NCBI GenBank assembly: GCA_031180805.1 | Contig: JAPSLL010000027.1 | Location: forward strand, 5,507 to 54,099 | Source: Bacillus sp. (in: firmicutes) | GTDB lineage: Bacteria > Bacillota > Bacilli > Bacillales > Bacillaceae | Length of the DNA stretch: 48,593 bases | Direction: 5' to 3' | In this document: positions 39,421-48,593 of the stretch, in pieces | Layout of the letters: every line of letters begins with the position of its first letter | Position numbering within the stretch: position 1 is the stretch's first letter | Notes under the pieces: model-generated | Database searches by the model: none | What the model was told of the DNA's origin: nothing | Seen by the model: only the letters and a program-made list of their open reading frames with translations | Made by a program: the position numbers and the translations under genes

Positions 39421-39451
39421 TCATGCTTGGCCTAGTCCCTCGCATATAGTA
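39421..39451 (+). promoter_or_regulatory. SigE-type sporulation promoter of spoVB
   Basis: TCATGCT at -35 and CATATAGTA at -10, with 15-nt spacing, match the SigE consensus well (8 of 9 at -10). B. subtilis spoVB is known to be SigE-dependent. Confidence 0.6.
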
Positions 39452-39494
39452 ATTGTATCTAATTACATGTTAATTGAGAAGGCAGGGAGAAGAA

Positions 39495-41066
39495 ATGACA
39501 AAACAGACGTTTCTGAAGGGAACGCTTATACTCATATTAGCTGGATTTATTACACGAATTCTTGGATTCATTAACCGAATCGTTGTTGCTCGTTTTATAG
39601 GCGAGGAAGGTGTCGGTTTATATATGATGGCAGTCCCTTCACTTGTGCTAGTTATAACGATTACTCAGTTAGGATTACCTGTTGCGATTTCAAAATTAGT
39701 TGCTGAAGCAGCAGCACAAGGAGACAATCGAAGAATAAAAAAAATCCTTGTCGTCTCATTGTCAATAACCGGGACATTAAGCATTTTATTTACCCCTGCT
39801 ATCTTTTTTGTTGCACCTTACCTTGCCGATACGATATTTACAGATGAACGAATTATTTGGCCATTACTTGCGATAACACCTGTTGTCCCGATTGTGGCGA
39901 TATCTTCTGTTATAAGGGGCTATTTTCAAGGAAAACAAAATATGCAGCCTGCCGCCATCTCACAAGTACTGGAACAAACGATTCGCATTTCTTTAGTAGC
40001 CTTGTTTACAAGCGCCTTTTTGCCATACGGTATTGAATATGCTGCTGCAGGAGCAATGATCTCATCTGTTATTGGTGAACTCGTTTCACTAATCTATTTA
40101 TTAGCCATGTTTAAAGTAAAAAAGAAACTAAAGGTGCGCAGAAATTTTTTCAACTCTTTAAAAAAGGGGAAGTCAACGTTTAATCAATTAATGAGTATTG
40201 CATTACCTACAACAGGAAGTAGATTAATCGGATCAATTTCATGGTTTTTCGAACCAATTGTCGTTGCTAATAGTTTAGCAATTGCAGGTGTTGCAACCGC
40301 GGTAGCGACAAAACAATATGGAGGGTTAACAGGCTACGCTTTACCATTGTTAATGCTACCATCGTTTATTACAGTTTCTCTTTCCACCTCACTAGTTCCT
40401 GCTATAAGTGAAGCAATGGCACAAAAAAAATTGTTTCTTGTTGAGCACCGTCTACAACAAGCGATAAGACTCTCCCTCGTAACTGGTGGATTAGCAAGTG
40501 TTATTCTATATATTTTTGCAGAACCTTTAATGGTGTTTATGTATGGTAATAGTCAGTCAGCTATTTTTGTTAAAGTTCTTGCTCCTTTTTTTATCTTTCA
40601 TTATTTTCAAAGTCCACTTCAAGCCGTTCTACAAGGCTTAGACTTAGCTAGAGCGGCAATGATCAACAGTTTAATAGGTTCAGCTGTTAAAACTGCCTTA
40701 ATTTTCATTTTAGCGACAAGACCGTCATTAGGGATAATGGGAGCAGGATTAGCAATTGCAATCGGTATAATCCTAACTACATTGCTCCATTTTGCAACGG
40801 TTATGAAAGTCGTACCATTTACTATTCATGTGCGGTCATATATTAAGAGTGGGATAACAATTGTTCTTTCCGGAATAACAGGTTATTATATTTATCACTT
40901 TCTCATTGATTCTTTAAATGATTCGATTCGATTAATTATAGCTGTTTTCATAACATCACTAGTCTATTGCCTATTGTTACTACTCTTTAAATTAATCGAT
41001 AGGGAAGAGATGAATCGAATTCCATTCATTGGTTCATTTTTAGCAAAGCTTATCCCAATTAAATAA
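39495..41066 (+). CDS. spoVB: Stage V sporulation protein B (MOP-family flippase)
   Basis: Polytopic transporter of the MOP/PST superfamily needed for spore-cortex synthesis, probably moving a peptidoglycan precursor. The 523-aa protein has about 14 hydrophobic segments. The family start KGTLILILAGFITRILGFIN-type region and GEEGVGLYMM are visible. ATG 39495 follows GGGAGAAGAA; the frame begins 21 bp earlier at a TTG with no site. A SigE-type promoter lies upstream and a long hairpin terminator downstream. Confidence 0.95.
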   Translation: MTKQTFLKGTLILILAGFITRILGFINRIVVARFIGEEGVGLYMMAVPSLVLVITITQLGLPVAISKLVAEAAAQGDNRRIKKILVVSLSITGTLSILFTPAIFFVAPYLADTIFTDERIIWPLLAITPVVPIVAISSVIRGYFQGKQNMQPAAISQVLEQTIRISLVALFTSAFLPYGIEYAAAGAMISSVIGELVSLIYLLAMFKVKKKLKVRRNFFNSLKKGKSTFNQLMSIALPTTGSRLIGSISWFFEPIVVANSLAIAGVATAVATKQYGGLTGYALPLLMLPSFITVSLSTSLVPAISEAMAQKKLFLVEHRLQQAIRLSLVTGGLASVILYIFAEPLMVFMYGNSQSAIFVKVLAPFFIFHYFQSPLQAVLQGLDLARAAMINSLIGSAVKTALIFILATRPSLGIMGAGLAIAIGIILTTLLHFATVMKVVPFTIHVRSYIKSGITIVLSGITGYYIYHFLIDSLNDSIRLIIAVFITSLVYCLLLLLFKLIDREEMNRIPFIGSFLAKLIPIK

Positions 41067-41072
41067 TAAGCT

Positions 41073-41121
41073 AATAAGACAAGTAGCTTCATTTACGTTA
41101 AATTGAAGCACTTGTCTTATT
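41073..41121. terminator. long hairpin terminator after spoVB
   Basis: AATAAGACAAGT-A-GCTTCA pairs with TGAAGC-ACTTGTCTTATT (18 pairs, one bulge), followed by CTTTTAC on plus. The minus-strand side is less T-rich, but the hairpin may also stop the DUF421 transcript. Confidence 0.85.
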
Positions 41122-41154
41122 CTTTTACTAAGATAAAAACAGTTAAGTTTTACT

Positions 41155-41805
41155 TTATTTAATCTCATCTTTAATATCAACAGACAATTTTCCATCATGA
41201 AATGAGCATAATGATATATTTTGTAAATCATTATAACCTAATTTCTTCAATTGCTCTTTCAACCATAATTGATTCAAATTCATCATCTTTAAATTTTCTT
41301 GTTGAATATGTCCATCAATGATAAGCGGTAGATGAAGCATTTGCCGTTCATTTTCGTTTTTCACAATAATCGACAATTTCCCATTCGATTCTAAAATTGC
41401 AAATTCAACATCAGCGACATTATTTATGTTTTGTTCTCGAAGCTGAGTCAATAGGTCATCAAAATTATAGCGCTGTGACCTCATAGCATGTTCGTCAACC
41501 TTTCCCCGATTAATAATAATTGTCGGCTTACCATCAAGAAGATGCCGTACCTTATCACTTTTAAGAGATAAAAACGCTAGTGAAATTTGAATAAGAAGAA
41601 GGACAGACATTGGAATGATTGTATGAAGTAATGGATCTTTATGATTTTCAATCGACGTAATCCCGATTTCTGCGATCATTAAAAAAACAACCAAATCAAA
41701 TATACTTAACTCACCAACTTCTCTCTTTCCCATAAGTCGAAAAATAAAAACAATCAAAAAGTACAATATGATTGTTCTTGCCACAATGGAAACATACATA
41801 TCCAT
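41155..41805 (-). CDS. yrbG: DUF421 membrane protein (YrbG/YetF family)
   Basis: 216-aa protein with three N-terminal membrane segments (IILYFLIVFIFRLMGKRE, SIFDLVVFLMIAEIGITS and the following LLLIQISLAFLSL). A cytoplasmic DUF421 domain follows, with the family sequence KPTIIINRGKVDEHAMR and ending in the typical second domain with SLCSFHDGKLSVDIKDE. AAGGAGG lies 11 nt before the ATG. Function is unknown; in B. subtilis it is next to spoVB as here. Similar YetF paralogues are spore-membrane proteins, so a sporulation role is possible but not shown. Confidence 0.9.
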   Translation of the reverse strand: MDMYVSIVARTIILYFLIVFIFRLMGKREVGELSIFDLVVFLMIAEIGITSIENHKDPLLHTIIPMSVLLLIQISLAFLSLKSDKVRHLLDGKPTIIINRGKVDEHAMRSQRYNFDDLLTQLREQNINNVADVEFAILESNGKLSIIVKNENERQMLHLPLIIDGHIQQENLKMMNLNQLWLKEQLKKLGYNDLQNISLCSFHDGKLSVDIKDEIK

Positions 41806-42084
41806 CTGATGGCATTCCTCCTTCTATCTTCAAAGCTTTTTTGTTAGTTTAATCGTTACTACAACTTTTATGTACGAAACTTACTTTATACAAAAGGATT
41901 TTCCATTCTCACTAATACTCACCCTCGCACATTTAATATATAAATACATATTTTTAGCTATTCGTATAATCAAGGTCTGTTAATGAATGTAAAGAAATCT
42001 ATTCTATTTTTCCCTTACATGAATATTCTGTATTAAGACGAGCTTCAAAGCTTGAATTCGTGTAGATGGGAAGGGGATGTGAAA

Positions 42085-42471
42085 GTGGAATCAAAAAAAT
42101 GGGGAAAAGCCATTCTATATGGATTAATCACAATTTTTGTCATCGCATTAGTAACTAGTCTATTCTTTGCAACCTTATTGAAATTTACAAGTTTAACTGA
42201 GTCTTCGATAAGTTGGATCCTTCTAACTATTTCAATTTTGGCAGTATTCATCGGTGGTTTTGTTGCTGGAGGCAATGGAAAAGAGAAGGGTTGGTTAATT
42301 GGTGGAATTACAGCCCTTTTATATTCGTTAATCATTTTGCTATTTAAATTTTTAGGATATGGACAAATTTTCACTTTAGAAGAATCTTTATACCATGGAG
42401 CTTTTTTACTCATAGCAATGCTAGGTGGAGTTTTTGGAGTTAATCTTTCATCGTCCAGAACAAGTAAATAA
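42085..42471 (+). CDS. yrzE: TIGR04086-type small membrane protein (YrzE)
   Basis: 128-aa protein with four hydrophobic segments (AILYGLITIFVIALVTSLFF, SSISWILLTISILAVFIGGF, LIGGITALLYSLIILLF and GAFLLIAMLGGVFGVNL) and the glycine-rich loop GGFVAGGNGKEKGWLIGG typical of this uncharacterized family. The start is GTG 42085, 8 nt behind AAGGGG; the frame itself opens at TTG 42052. It lies between yrbG and yajC and is convergent with yajC. The gap 41806-42084 shows no recognizable element. Confidence 0.82.
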   Translation: MESKKWGKAILYGLITIFVIALVTSLFFATLLKFTSLTESSISWILLTISILAVFIGGFVAGGNGKEKGWLIGGITALLYSLIILLFKFLGYGQIFTLEESLYHGAFLLIAMLGGVFGVNLSSSRTSK

Positions 42472-42511
42472 TTGATTTACATTTAAACTTGTTTTTGTCA
42501 TCGATTATCAA

Positions 42512-42546
42512 AAAAAGCCAATCATCTTCTCAATGATTGGCTTTTT
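42512..42546. terminator. bidirectional terminator between yrzE and yajC
   Basis: Perfect 14-bp stem AAAAAGCCAATCAT / ATGATTGGCTTTTT with a 7-nt loop; T-runs on both strands. Confidence 0.92.
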
Positions 42547-42560
42547 GTTTGTATGTACTA

Positions 42561-42821
42561 TTAGCCCTTTACTACTTCACGGACTGAGCGACGATCAAAA
42601 GTTAAACGTGTTCCGTCTGATACTTTTAATACGATTTTATCTTCATCAATCGAATCTAAAATACCATGTAGGCCACCAATTGTAACAATTTTATCACCTT
42701 TTTGTAGGCTGTTTTGCATCTCCCGTACCGCCTTTTGTTGCTTTTGTTGCGGACGAATTAACAAAAAGTAAAAAATAGCAAACATTGCGACTAAAGGTAA
42801 TACTGTACCTATTAATTCCAT
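42561..42821 (-). CDS. yajC: Preprotein translocase subunit YajC (YrbF)
   Basis: Single-pass membrane partner of SecDF in the Sec holo-translocon. The 86-aa protein has one N-terminal membrane segment (VLPLVAMFAIFYFLLIRPQ), directly followed by the hallmark RPQQKQQKAVREMQNSLQKG and the beta-rich cytoplasmic end GDKIVTIGGLHG. AAAGGAGG precedes the ATG. It follows tgt by 26 bp in the same transcript, the usual order in Bacillales. Its partner secDF is 4 kb away and unusual here. Confidence 0.95.
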   Translation of the reverse strand: MELIGTVLPLVAMFAIFYFLLIRPQQKQQKAVREMQNSLQKGDKIVTIGGLHGILDSIDEDKIVLKVSDGTRLTFDRRSVREVVKG

Positions 42822-42847
42822 TCATTTTCCCCTCCTTTCAGCATATA

Positions 42848-44035
<1,188 letters not shown>

Positions 44036-44084
44036 CTACGTACTCTAATAGTGATTTGATGCCCTTATAGGAGCTGTTAACCTT

Positions 44085-44160
44085 AGTTAATTTATTTCCG
44101 CTACAGGCGTTTGCCTCCCACAAGATTCTCACGCCTTTCACTCCAATAACAAGTGCTAAG
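44085..44160. repeat. decayed Bacillus-type intergenic repeat between tgt and queA
   Basis: The minus strand reads TTATTGGAGTGAAAGGCGTG, then AATCTTGTGGGAGGCAAACG and CCTGTAGCGGAAAT. From memory this matches the frequent intergenic repeat of Bacillaceae (TTGGAGTGGAAGGCG... CTGTGGGAGCAGCG...). It is degenerate and has no gene. A small hairpin TTAAC-CTTA-GTTAA is at its left end. Confidence 0.4.
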
Positions 44161-44260
44161 CTTTAAAATAGCCCACCTATAAAAGGACTTCAAAATTACT
44201 TGTCGCAAGCCGTTTTGAGCTGACGCTATGGCTTAGTATATACTTTCAATTTGATAAAGC

Positions 44261-45289
44261 TTAAATGATAAGCATTGCATCACCAAAGCTAAAAAACCGA
44301 TATTTTTCCTTTACTGCAATTTCATAGGCATTCATAACATATTCCCTTGTTGCTAACGCACTTACAAGCATAATTAGCGAAGACTTAGGAAGGTGGAAGT
44401 TTGTAATCATTCCATCAATTCCTTTGAATTGAAACCCTGGATAAATAAATATATTTGTCCAGCCATTTTCGGATACAAACTTTCCATCATACTTTGATGC
44501 AATTGTTTCTAATGTTCTTGTCGAAGTGGTACCAACTGAGATGATGCGGCCACCATTTTTGCGGACATTATTTAAAAGCTCAGCGGTTTCTTCTGTTACT
44601 TGATAAAATTCAGCGTGCATTTCATGTTCTTCTACATTATCTGCGCTAACTGGCCTGAAAGTACCTAATCCAACATGAAGTGTGATAAATGCAAGATGGA
44701 TTCCCTTTCTTTTTAACTGGTCTAGGATCTCTTCTGTGAAATGCAACCCAGCAGTTGGTGCTGCAGCAGAACCAATTTCACGTGAAAAAACAGTTTGGTA
44801 TCTTTCACGGTCATCTAATTGCTCTTTTATGTATGGTGGTAAAGGCATTTCACCTAATGAATCCAATACCTCATAAAAAATACCCTCATAGTCAAATGTT
44901 AACAATCTACCACCATGCTCACTTGTTCCTACACAGGTTGCTGTTAAAATTCCATCACCAAAGGAAATAACAGTTCCTTCCTTCACTCGTTTTGCTGGCT
45001 TCACCAATGTTTCCCACGTATCATTCTCTTTTTGTTTTAAAAGAAGAATCTCGATACTCGCACCTGTATCTTGTTTTGTCCCAAATAATCGTGCCGGCAT
45101 TACTCTTGTATTATTTAAAACAAGGCAATCACCAGGCTGGAAATAATCAACAATCGACTTGAAGGTCTCATGCTTTACTTCCCCAGATTCCTTATTTAAT
45201 ACCATTAAACGAGATGCATCCCTCTCTTTAAGTGGTACCTGTGCAATTAGTTCTTCTGGTAGATCAAAATCAAATAATTCAACTTTCAA
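44261..45289 (-). CDS. queA: S-adenosylmethionine:tRNA ribosyltransferase-isomerase
   Basis: Transfers the ribosyl moiety of SAM to preQ1-tRNA to make epoxyqueuosine. The protein shows the family start (M)[19 protein letters not shown], the conserved [23 protein letters not shown] and [11 protein letters not shown]-like [13 protein letters not shown] motifs, and the end [11 protein letters not shown]. The start is TTG 45289, 6 nt after AAGGTG, giving 342 aa as in B. subtilis; the GTG at 45298 lies inside that site. It lies between ruvAB-DUF2905 and tgt. Confidence 0.96.
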   Translation of the reverse strand: MKVELFDFDLPEELIAQVPLKERDASRLMVLNKESGEVKHETFKSIVDYFQPGDCLVLNNTRVMPARLFGTKQDTGASIEILLLKQKENDTWETLVKPAKRVKEGTVISFGDGILTATCVGTSEHGGRLLTFDYEGIFYEVLDSLGEMPLPPYIKEQLDDRERYQTVFSREIGSAAAPTAGLHFTEEILDQLKRKGIHLAFITLHVGLGTFRPVSADNVEEHEMHAEFYQVTEETAELLNNVRKNGGRIISVGTTSTRTLETIASKYDGKFVSENGWTNIFIYPGFQFKGIDGMITNFHLPKSSLIMLVSALATREYVMNAYEIAVKEKYRFFSFGDAMLII

Positions 45290-45318
45290 CGTGCTCACCT
45301 TATTTCTTATTCTTTAGA

Positions 45319-45519
45319 TTATTTAAATCTCCCAATAAACGAAAATACAATCGATAATATAATGCTAACAACTATGCAAGTCACAATGGGGAAAAATACT
45401 GTTGTATTCCCTTTTTTAAATACTATGTCACCTGGTAGTTTACCAATAAACTGCATAAAAAATCCAATGATTAAAAGGATAGCGCCAATCATCATTAATA
45501 TCTTTGGGAAATTAGTCAT
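45319..45519 (-). CDS. yrzS: DUF2905 family small membrane protein (YrzS)
   Basis: 66-aa protein with two membrane segments ([20 protein letters not shown] and [20 protein letters not shown]) around the family loop [19 protein letters not shown]. The longer frame runs backwards into ruvB, but GGAGG lies 9 nt before ATG 45519. It overlaps the ruvB stop by 8 bp, so it is translationally coupled to ruvB. Function is unknown; it is conserved in this position in Bacillales. Confidence 0.85.
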   Translation of the reverse strand: MTNFPKILMMIGAILLIIGFFMQFIGKLPGDIVFKKGNTTVFFPIVTCIVVSIILSIVFSFIGRFK

Positions 45520-46516
45520 GTTTAGGTGCCTCCATATTAAAATGCTGGTAGACTCTTTCCGTAACAATTCTTCCTCTTGGGGTTCTTTGTAAAAAGCCAA
45601 TTTGAAGGAGATAAGGCTCATAAACATCTTCAATTGTATGTGATTCTTCTCCTATTGTTGCCGAAATCGTATCAATTCCAACAGGACCACCACGGAATTT
45701 TTCAATAATTCCTAACAATAGCTTATGATCAATGTGATCCAATCCTAATTTATCAACCTGAAGCTTCTCAAGCGCATCAATTGCTAGTCCTGTCGAAATC
45801 GTATCAACACCAATAACCTGAGCGAAATCCCTTACTCTTCTAAGTAAGCGGTTCGCTATTCTCGGTGTTCCCCGCGACCTTCTCGCCATTTCAACTGCAC
45901 CTTCATACTCAATTCCTATTTCTAATATTTCAGCAGTACGCTGTATAATAAGGGATAATTGAGTTTCATCATAATATTCAAGCCTGCTCAAGACCCCAAA
46001 TCGGTCACGTAATGGAGCTGTTAGAAGTCCTAATCTTGTTGTTGCACCAATTAACGTAAATGGTGGAAGATCTAATCGAACAGACCTTGCTGTCGATCCT
46101 TTGCCAATTACGATATCAAGGCAAAAATCTTCCATTGCAGGATACAAAACTTCCTCAATTGACCTTTGTAATCGGTGTATTTCATCAATAAATAGAACAT
46201 CTCCTGGTTCTAATGCTGTTAAAATCGCAGCTAAATCCCCTGGTCTTTCAATAGCAGGACCTGAAGTTGTTCTAATATTTACACCCATTTCATTGGCAAC
46301 TATTGTGGCTAAGGTTGTTTTCCCAAGACCCGGCGGACCATATAATAACACATGATCCAATGTTTCACCACGCAATTTTGCAGCCTCAATAAATACTTTT
46401 AAATTATCCTTTACTTTATCCTGACCAATATATTGAGATAATGTCTGCGGTCTTAAAGACTGCTCCAAGTACGAATCCTGTGAATCTGCCTCACTAGATA
46501 CTAGGCGTTCATCCAT
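45512..46516 (-). CDS. ruvB: Holliday junction branch-migration motor RuvB
   Basis: AAA+ hexameric motor that drives branch migration with RuvA. Walker A GPPGLGKT (60-67), Walker [12 protein letters not shown], sensor 1 [12 protein letters not shown] and a C-terminal winged helix ([20 protein letters not shown]) are visible. The start is ATG 46516, 6 nt after AAGGTG (334 aa); GTG 46525 is within that site. It follows ruvA by 10 bp. No RuvC gene is present, as is usual for Firmicutes. Confidence 0.97.
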   Translation of the reverse strand: MDERLVSSEADSQDSYLEQSLRPQTLSQYIGQDKVKDNLKVFIEAAKLRGETLDHVLLYGPPGLGKTTLATIVANEMGVNIRTTSGPAIERPGDLAAILTALEPGDVLFIDEIHRLQRSIEEVLYPAMEDFCLDIVIGKGSTARSVRLDLPPFTLIGATTRLGLLTAPLRDRFGVLSRLEYYDETQLSLIIQRTAEILEIGIEYEGAVEMARRSRGTPRIANRLLRRVRDFAQVIGVDTISTGLAIDALEKLQVDKLGLDHIDHKLLLGIIEKFRGGPVGIDTISATIGEESHTIEDVYEPYLLQIGFLQRTPRGRIVTERVYQHFNMEAPKHD

Positions 46517-46526
46517 AGTTATCACC

Positions 46527-47135
46527 TTACTTCAATAGCTTTTGCAATGCTTTTTTAACATACATATCAGTTGATAAACTTTCTTGCTTAAGCGTAGGAA
46601 GCACTTTATTAATTTCGCGTTCTCCATAGCCTAAAACCTTCAATGCTTCTACAGCTTCATTTAAAGCATGATTGGTTGTTCGTTCTTTTTCAATTTCTTC
46701 ATGAGTAAATAAATCTGGAGCATACAAAGCAGCGATATCACCGAGTTTCCCTTTTAAATCTAAAATTATTTGTCGTGCCGTCTTTTTTCCAACACCAGGG
46801 AATTTCACTAAAAACGCATCGTCTTCCTTTTCAATCGCTTCAATGACGTGAGATGGATTACCTGATGCAAGAATTGCCAATGCCCCTTTAGGTCCAATCC
46901 CAGTAACGTTTAATAGCTTCATAAACAAAGCCTTTTCTTCTCTCGTTTGAAAACCGTATAACGCAAGGACATCCTCTCGTACATGTTGATACGTATAAAT
47001 CGTAATTTCATCTTGATTGCTTTTTTTATAAATAAAAGGATTTGGCGTATGTATTTGATAACCTAATCCGCGATGATCAATAACTATATATTCTGGTGTG
47101 ATATGTTCGACATATCCTTTAATAAACTCAATCAA
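46527..47135 (-). CDS. ruvA: Holliday junction DNA-binding subunit RuvA
   Basis: Tetrameric subunit that holds the four-way junction for RuvB. The N-terminal OB domain ([19 protein letters not shown]), the helix-hairpin-helix region [15 protein letters not shown] and [20 protein letters not shown], and the C-terminal domain binding RuvB ([17 protein letters not shown]) are complete. The start is TTG 47135, 6 nt behind GAGGTG (202 aa). A TGT-TACAAT extended -10 is present upstream. The gap 47136-47390 shows no further gene. Confidence 0.96.
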   Translation of the reverse strand: MIEFIKGYVEHITPEYIVIDHRGLGYQIHTPNPFIYKKSNQDEITIYTYQHVREDVLALYGFQTREEKALFMKLLNVTGIGPKGALAILASGNPSHVIEAIEKEDDAFLVKFPGVGKKTARQIILDLKGKLGDIAALYAPDLFTHEEIEKERTTNHALNEAVEALKVLGYGEREINKVLPTLKQESLSTDMYVKKALQKLLK

Positions 47136-47390
47136 CACTTTCACCTCTTTAAACGACTGTATCCAATTGTAACAAATAACCGAACAAATCAGAAGAAGTT
47201 TTGTCTACAAAAAAACTTTAATACTGTATTCAATAAGGATAATTTCTATAATATTTATTATGGCTCGTATAAAATTTCTAGGATTAAATTTTGATACTTG
47301 ATATAAAGAAATACGTACAATTGTTCCTATTTATCATATCACAATAACTGAATGTAAAGAAATTAAAACTACTTTGTGAAATAAAAAAAA

Positions 47391-47423
47391 CTAACCTAAA
47401 AGAATGTCCATCTTTTAAGTTAG
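47391..47423 (-). terminator. terminator of bofC
   Basis: CTAACTTAAAAGA / TCTTTTAGGTTAG with a 7-nt loop (one mismatch or G-U), followed by TTTTTTTT on the minus strand. Confidence 0.85.
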
Positions 47424-47429
47424 CAGCTT

Positions 47430-47963
47430 TTATTTTTTTTCAGTCTTTGAATAAGATTCAAAGCTTTTAATTACCTCAAAGTATTGATCTCTTGATTGAA
47501 TTCGAATACCTTTACGTAACTCATCCTGTCTATGACTTTCAAGCTTTTTTATGTCAATTTGAAAAAAAGATTGAATCACTTCACTTGTCTCAGGCTTTCC
47601 ATTAAATGTTGAAAATGTACCATCACCAGTTATTCCAAAGTATCCATTTGTTTTTAATAATGGAGAAATGTCATCTACAGTACGGTGAAATACCATTTCT
47701 TTCTTATTTTGAGTGACCAAATGCCAATTTTTATATTTTCCCTTAATAGCATTAAGTGGTAAATTATATTCATTCGTTACTTCTTCACTTAGCTCTCCGT
47801 CAAGATATTCTTGCTGTAATATAACTTTTATTGGAGTATTTCCACCAAGTGTTTCCGCAAGTGCATTCATTGGATTCAATTGTATACATATCATTAGACC
47901 TACAGTGATCAACATGATTAGTGTAAGAATCGAAAAGTTGCGACTTCGATGAAATTCTTTCAT
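47430..47963 (-). CDS. bofC: Forespore checkpoint regulator BofC
   Basis: Secreted into the intermembrane space of the sporangium, where it restrains SpoIVB and so the SigK checkpoint. The 177-aa protein has an N-terminal membrane or signal segment (ILTLIMLITVGLMICIQ), then the two BofC domains: the first with VILQQEYLDGELSEEVT, the second with ISPLLKTNGYFGI and DGTFSTFNGKPETSEVIQSF. The start is ATG 47963, 6 nt after GAGGTG; the longer frame contains that site. A SigF/SigG-like element lies upstream. It stands next to ruvA as in B. subtilis. Confidence 0.92.
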   Translation of the reverse strand: MKEFHRSRNFSILTLIMLITVGLMICIQLNPMNALAETLGGNTPIKVILQQEYLDGELSEEVTNEYNLPLNAIKGKYKNWHLVTQNKKEMVFHRTVDDISPLLKTNGYFGITGDGTFSTFNGKPETSEVIQSFFQIDIKKLESHRQDELRKGIRIQSRDQYFEVIKSFESYSKTEKK

Positions 47964-48031
47964 CTGCTTCACCTCATTCATTATTTTGTACATTGAAGCA
48001 TGAAAACGCGTAATTTAATATTGTCCGTTAC

Positions 48032-48060
48032 TATTGTGACCAAAAATAGAATTTTTAACC
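48032..48060 (-). promoter_or_regulatory. candidate SigF/SigG promoter of bofC
   Basis: On the minus strand GGTCACAATA fits the GGnnAnAMTR -10 pattern, with a weak -35 (GGTTA) 14 nt upstream. bofC is forespore-expressed in B. subtilis. The -35 match is poor. Confidence 0.35.
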
Positions 48061-48243
48061 ACGCTTTATATAACCGAAAAAATGCGATTTCATTTTAAAA
48101 ATACGCTTCTTGATCGTTAAGGTGTCAGCTAAATATATTCTAAAGGTGCGAACGTTTAGTAGAGACTATTAAAGCATGGAAATGACCTATGATATTTACA
48201 TAAATATATGTATAAATTCAGTAGATGTGGAAACAGCAAAAAT

Positions 48244-48329
48244 AAAAAGAGCATCACTTGGTACCTACCCCCAAAAGTTAGAGTAATAAATCTAACTTTT
48301 GGGGGTAAGCTCCCTTAGATGCTCTTTTT
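48244..48329 (-). terminator. two-level hairpin terminator with IS-end-like inner palindrome
   Basis: Outer arms AAAAAGAGCATC (48244-48255) and GATGCTCTTTTT (48318-48329) pair and are followed on minus by TTTTTATTTTTG. One arm codes for the last residues of the zinc-ribbon protein. Inside is a perfect 17-bp palindrome, TACCCCCAAAAGTTAGA (48266-48282) with its inverse (48291-48307) and an 8-nt loop. The inner arm resembles the terminal repeats of IS150-like IS3-family elements. The rest of 48061-48243 shows nothing recognizable. Confidence 0.7.
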
Positions 48330-48503
48330 CATACCACATTCTCTACATTCTCTCAAAAAAACAAAATCCTTAACAGAGCTTTTAAATAATGTATTTCCAC
48401 AATTATCACATCGCCCACTAATTTCATCCGGGAATTCTTTAAAGTCGTAAACAATAGACGTATCTATTCCTTTTGTTTCACGCTTTTGCTTATTTTCTTC
48501 CAT
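48315..48503 (-). CDS. Small zinc-ribbon protein of unknown function
   Basis: 62-aa protein with a polar, charged N-terminus and two Cys pairs, CDNCG and CRECG, about 15 residues apart, forming a likely zinc ribbon. It ends in the basic stretch MKKSI. The start is ATG 48503, 9 nt after AGGTG; the GTG at 48515 is within that site. The sequence coding for the last residues doubles as one arm of the terminator. I do not recognize a named family. The upstream region runs off the window. Confidence 0.7.
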   Translation of the reverse strand: MEENKQKRETKGIDTSIVYDFKEFPDEISGRCDNCGNTLFKSSVKDFVFLRECRECGMKKSI

Positions 48504-48593
48504 TTTAACTATCACCTATTGCTTTTTTTATCTATATCATATCATATGTTTTTGAAGTGAATGAATGGAAATAATTAAATATAAAAAAACAAG

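Noticed and set aside
42045-42413. 122-codon minus-strand frame opposite the yrzE-like gene
   Set aside because: It is a shadow of a real membrane protein: the sense strand has a ribosome-binding site and four membrane segments.
47136-47390. LexA (SOS) box upstream of ruvA
   Set aside because: ruvAB is SOS-controlled in B. subtilis, but no GAAC-N4-GTTC site was found. The palindrome GAAT-ACAG-TATT has three mismatches.

Overview
This window is a chromosomal core segment of a low-GC, endospore-forming Bacillaceae (Bacillus-like). Gene content and order follow the yrr/yrv/yrb region of Bacillus subtilis almost gene for gene, from greA at the left to bofC at the right. Sporulation genes (spoVB, bofC, an rsfA-like regulator) and Gram-positive T-box leaders support this. 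Most genes lie on the minus strand; the Q-rich gene, rarA, the rsfA-like gene, 6S RNA, the SH3/amidase gene, spoVB and the yrzE-like gene are on the plus strand. No phage, intact transposon, CRISPR array, rRNA or tRNA gene was seen.

Layout. (1) 0-6 kb: greA; then the operon trmR-trhP1-trhP2-udk, which carries the wobble-uridine 5-hydroxylation and methylation genes; then mltG. (2) 6-12.7 kb: the DUF1292, ruvX and ireB-like genes and alaS, with alaS behind a T-box leader and a consensus SigA promoter; then an AI-2E family permease, two very small genes and a PRC-barrel gene. (3) 13-20.4 kb: a plus-strand glutamine-rich protein; recD2, a TPR protein, mnmA, its cysteine desulfurase, cymR and a YczE-type membrane protein. 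(4) 20.4-28.2 kb: rarA, an RsfA-like regulator, tcdA, 6S RNA, aspS and hisS (T-box with a probable CAC specifier), and a 57-aa HTH-like protein. (5) 28.4-39.3 kb: SH3/amidase, dtd, rel, apt, recJ, lapA, secDF, comN. (6) 39.4-48.6 kb: spoVB, DUF421, yrzE-like, yajC-tgt-queA, DUF2905, ruvB-ruvA, bofC and a zinc-ribbon protein.

The dominant theme is tRNA charging, modification and proofreading: alaS, hisS, aspS, dtd, mnmA with its sulfur donor, tcdA, trhP1/trhP2/trmR, tgt/queA. Recombination and repair (recD2, rarA, recJ, ruvX, ruvAB), protein export (secDF, yajC) and the stringent response (rel, apt) are interleaved. Many start codons were moved inward from the longest reading frame because a Shine-Dalgarno sequence sits directly before an internal ATG, GTG or TTG.

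The points most worth a second look are: a 123-nt candidate structured RNA between the cymR operon and rarA; a shortened SecDF lacking much of its first extracellular domain and the usual SecF aspartate; a glutamine-rich orphan protein; operator-like palindromes at the iscS-mnmA promoter; an IS-end-like palindrome nested in a terminator; and an unusually long hisS leader carrying a decayed Bacillus repeat. None of these has been tested by database search here.
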